From assembly GCA_011009095.1 (NCBI GenBank), contig VTPC01001013.1, forward strand, positions 62,001 through 126,000: a DNA stretch of 64,000 bases, given 5' to 3'. The notes under the pieces were generated by a model. It searched no databases and was not told the origin of the DNA. It saw only the letters and a program-made list of their open reading frames with translations. The translations under genes and the position numbers were made by a program. Below, in pieces: positions 61,458 through 64,000 of this stretch (position 1 is the first letter of the stretch; every line of letters starts with the position of its first letter). This DNA comes from Ignelater luminosus. Taxonomy: Eukaryota; Arthropoda; Insecta; Coleoptera; Elateridae.

Positions 61458-61527
61458 ATGGATCAACAAGGAAATGTTGGTGCAGTAGTACGTTCTCAAA
61501 GTATTCATCTTAATACTGACGTGACAG
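61458..61527 (+). CDS. Candidate first coding exon of an unidentified plus-strand gene
   Basis: The frame starts ATGG at 61458 and reads MDQQGNVGAVVRSQSIHL, NTDVT before a strong donor CAG/GTATGT at 61527/61528, leaving one base of the next codon. A plausible 5' UTR intron (donor GTAAGT at 61187, acceptor TTTTTTCTTTCGAG ending 61430) would remove every upstream ATG between the candidate promoter and this start, which raises its credibility. I do not recognise the protein. The next exon is not found in the remaining 2.5 kb and may lie beyond the right edge. Confidence 0.4.
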
Positions 61528-63420
61528 GTATGTAATATGTATACAAATAATAACATTTAATCATGATACATTATTTGATTGTAAATTGCTATATAGATTG
61601 TAGATTCTAAAATCGTTAAGAAGTAAGTTACACTGGGTGGTAGTTGCTAAACCGAGATTATTATTTTTGGTTATTAATGGAAACATTTCAAATTTTAAAC
61701 GTTTCTTAATGCAAAAGTTTTTAAATACTAGATATAATAATAAATAAATATAATACTAAATTATTCCTATTTAAGCAAATTAATATAATAGTAGGTTAGG
61801 TTTTCCCTGAAAATTGTATGTATAGTTATAGATAGCAAGTCAAAGAGATAACTCCACATAATTTACAGGAAACGAGTAATTTATCACTAAACCAATACGA
61901 AAATTGTTCAAATTAATATTATTAAACGTTTTACATTTATGTTTGTAACAGGAAAAAAATACAGTAAGGCTCATTTTTTTCCTGTCAGTGATATATGAGT
62001 TATAGCTTTAATAAGTTGAATATTCTTTGCTTTTGGCTATATTTACCGTTATTCTTTAGAGAATTTTGTATTAATAATAATTTAGTGAACAGTTTCTTAT
62101 TTTTTCAGATTACTTAAGATTTAATATGTCAATGTAAACATGACTTTATGAGACACATTTTGGTCAAAAATAAGATTGTAACTTACGAAGGTGTAATTTG
62201 AATACATAAATAAATGTCATCGATAGCTTTATAATACTAGTTTTTAAATTTGAATATTACCACAAATGAAGTGCGCATTCTTACCGTGCAATTATGTTCG
62301 CGCATGCGTATTAGTGTGCTACCTTCTTGTTAGTGCTTTTGTGTACTGTTTTACAATGGCGTACAAAGCTGTATCCCAGCTACAAAATTCATTTTGATAT
62401 TTTATATATTCATAATGAGTAATTTGCTACCAATTTAATAAAAGATTGTAGCGGTGATTGGTATCTGCGTGTTTGTTGTGTTTCTTCACGGATATTTGTA
62501 TACTAGCTGAGAATAAATATAAAAAAGGTAGGTAATGGACGCCAATAGAGCCTAGATTTGTATGACTGTTATCATGACGAGCTAAAGTGATCTTTTCGTT
62601 AGAGGCGGTTTTCGCTTCAAAGCATACTACATGCGTTTATTTGAATGCTTTTGTTTACGTTTTAAATTGTAATTTTTAATGCTTCATTATATCTTTTCAG
62701 AAATTTCAAGAATCGTTAAGAAATATAAAAATAATGCGGAAATTGATTTGTTTTCAATTGTACTACACTGAACATTAAAATCGGGAATAAATTATTCCTA
62801 AAGATGAGTTATATGTATACAGTGTTCAAGTGGATTGAATATACTTTGTTTACTAACTATAACATAGAGAATAATAAACATTTGTTTGGTTATTCAGTTA
62901 TTTTTCTGTTTATTAAATATGCCCAATTGTCAAATCATGGGTATACCCAGACATTGGAAAAACATTAGATTTACATTTAAATCTGGATTCATTTATTATA
63001 TTAAGGGGTAGCTTGCTAATATTGCTAAAGATTCCCAGTTTCCATTTTATATGAAAATTCATTTTTTAATTAATCAAAATATGCAATGAGACCTTAGCAA
63101 AAGTTGATAGCCATGTAAAGTTTCATTTAACCTTTTTCTCTATCAAATAATTATTTTTTTGTAACTAGGTTCTTGCTGCTTTCTGATAACTTTTAACTTA
63201 AATTCAGTTACTCAAACAAAGTAACTTGTAACTAGGTTACTGCAAGAAGATCTAGTTACCAAAGGGTAATTAATCTTAGAACGTCGCCAAATCTAGTAAA
63301 ACTTGGGTAAATATTTTCATTTATTTTATAGATTAAAATAATATTAATCTCAGTTTAAAAATGTTGCCAATAAGAATCTTAAGTTGATAAAATCATTGCA
63401 ATAACAATAGGACAAATTGC
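61528..63420. other. Putative intron of the plus-strand gene
   Basis: AT-rich sequence without recognisable coding segments. Near 62290 a GCGCATGCGT palindrome-like site resembles an NRF-1 element and is followed by a short frame from ATGGCGTAC at 62356 that stops after 13 codons; the two might mark an alternative promoter, but this is weak. Confidence 0.35.
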
Positions 63421-63429
63421 AAGACTGTT

Positions 63430-63905
63430 TCTCAATGAGTTCGTTAGCTTAGTAGTAAACATTTCGCGACCTACACGGGCGTACCGAATTCGAATCTTAT
63501 TTTCGGTTTATTTATATTTTCTTACATAGTTACAAAGATTCACAATTTACAAAAGTTGCAATTTACTTTAACTGAGTCAAATTATGGCTGTTTTAAACTA
63601 AACGTTTCTTCAGCCATGTAAAGAATATTAAATCTGGACGTGAAGATTTAGCAGCATAGCACTCGTGAAGGGTTAATTTTGAGCGAGTAAAGAGGAATGC
63701 GGTATTCGGTCAATTGTAAAGTCATCTCAGTTCGTCATCGGATGCACACCGCAACCCATCTGCCGTCACTTCGGTATATCCAGTAGACGTCATAGAATAT
63801 TGCACCTAGCTTCCTGGTGATGTAATTACAGAGTTCGGCCTTGCCTGGAAAACGGGGAAAACCTGGAAAAGTCATCAGGGAAGAAATTTAATAGAGAGAG
63901 AGAGT
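63430..63905 (+). repeat. Possible tRNA-derived SINE
   Basis: The segment starts with GTTAGCTTAGTAGTAAAC, an A-box-like motif, and has GAATTCGAATC, a B-box-like motif, about 45 bases later. Farther on, CCTGGAAAACGGGGAAAACC and CTGGAAAAGTCATCAGGG resemble the repetitive tail of arthropod SINEs, ending at a short AGAGAGAG tract. The parts may belong to one element or two; a full cloverleaf was not found. Confidence 0.3.
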
Positions 63906-64000
63906 CATAGAAATGCCAAATATAAATAAAAGTAAAGATTTTGTCTGGAATTTCTAATAACAACAAAAATACCGACGTCTACAACAAGGCTAGCCCAAGA

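Noticed and set aside
1..64000. CRISPR arrays, operons, Shine-Dalgarno sites, phage genes
   Set aside because: The window is clearly an intron-bearing animal genome; no bacterial-type features were seen.

Overview
The window is eukaryotic nuclear DNA from an insect. It is AT-rich, its protein-coding genes are split by introns (several only 55-60 bp long), it carries abundant decayed transposons, and its gene families have insect-type forms. A beetle is plausible from the repeat flavour, but the sequence alone does not prove it. There are two assembly gaps: 100 N at 36943-37042 and 10 N at 49300-49309.

Five recognisable genes all lie on the minus strand, so transcription runs right to left. 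From right to left they are: (1) glycogenin, 53034 to 36574, ten coding exons, about 1011 residues, with the exact catalytic landmarks of the family and a very long Ala/Lys/Pro/Glu repeat tail; (2) a CTTNBP2NL/Nausicaa-type cortactin-binding-protein-2 N-terminal-domain protein, 31565 to 25328, seven exons, 526 residues; (3) a Cys-loop chloride channel subunit of the insect glycine-receptor-like (CG12344) type, 24930 to 12372, eight coding exons, 406 residues, with one non-canonical GC-AG intron; (4) the transcription factor Nuclear Factor I, 11708 to 8493, with a complete DNA-binding domain; (5) the 5' end of IFT74, an intraflagellar transport subunit, 6604 to 2850, whose remaining exons lie beyond the left edge. 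A promoter plus first exon of an unidentified plus-strand gene is proposed at 61168-61527.

The exon models were built by hand by matching splice sites to reading phase. For glycogenin, the CTTNBP2NL-like gene, the channel and IFT74, all the phases close. In NFI every junction closes except the last, around 8883-8941. The genes do not form one pathway; the shared orientation is best read as ordinary chromosomal neighbourhood.

The introns and intergenic DNA hold a Penelope-like retroelement remnant, two different Tc1/mariner-type transposase pseudogenes, several fold-back or MITE-like inverted repeats (the largest about 0.9 kb), a possible solo LTR, degenerate minisatellites, and a small TIR-bounded element encoding a MADF-like domain inserted into a minisatellite. 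The most interesting observations are the internal position of the glycogen-synthase-binding motif in glycogenin ahead of a repeat tail of about 480 residues, an X-box-like site upstream of IFT74, the GC-AG intron in the channel gene, and the TIR element carrying a MADF-like frame.
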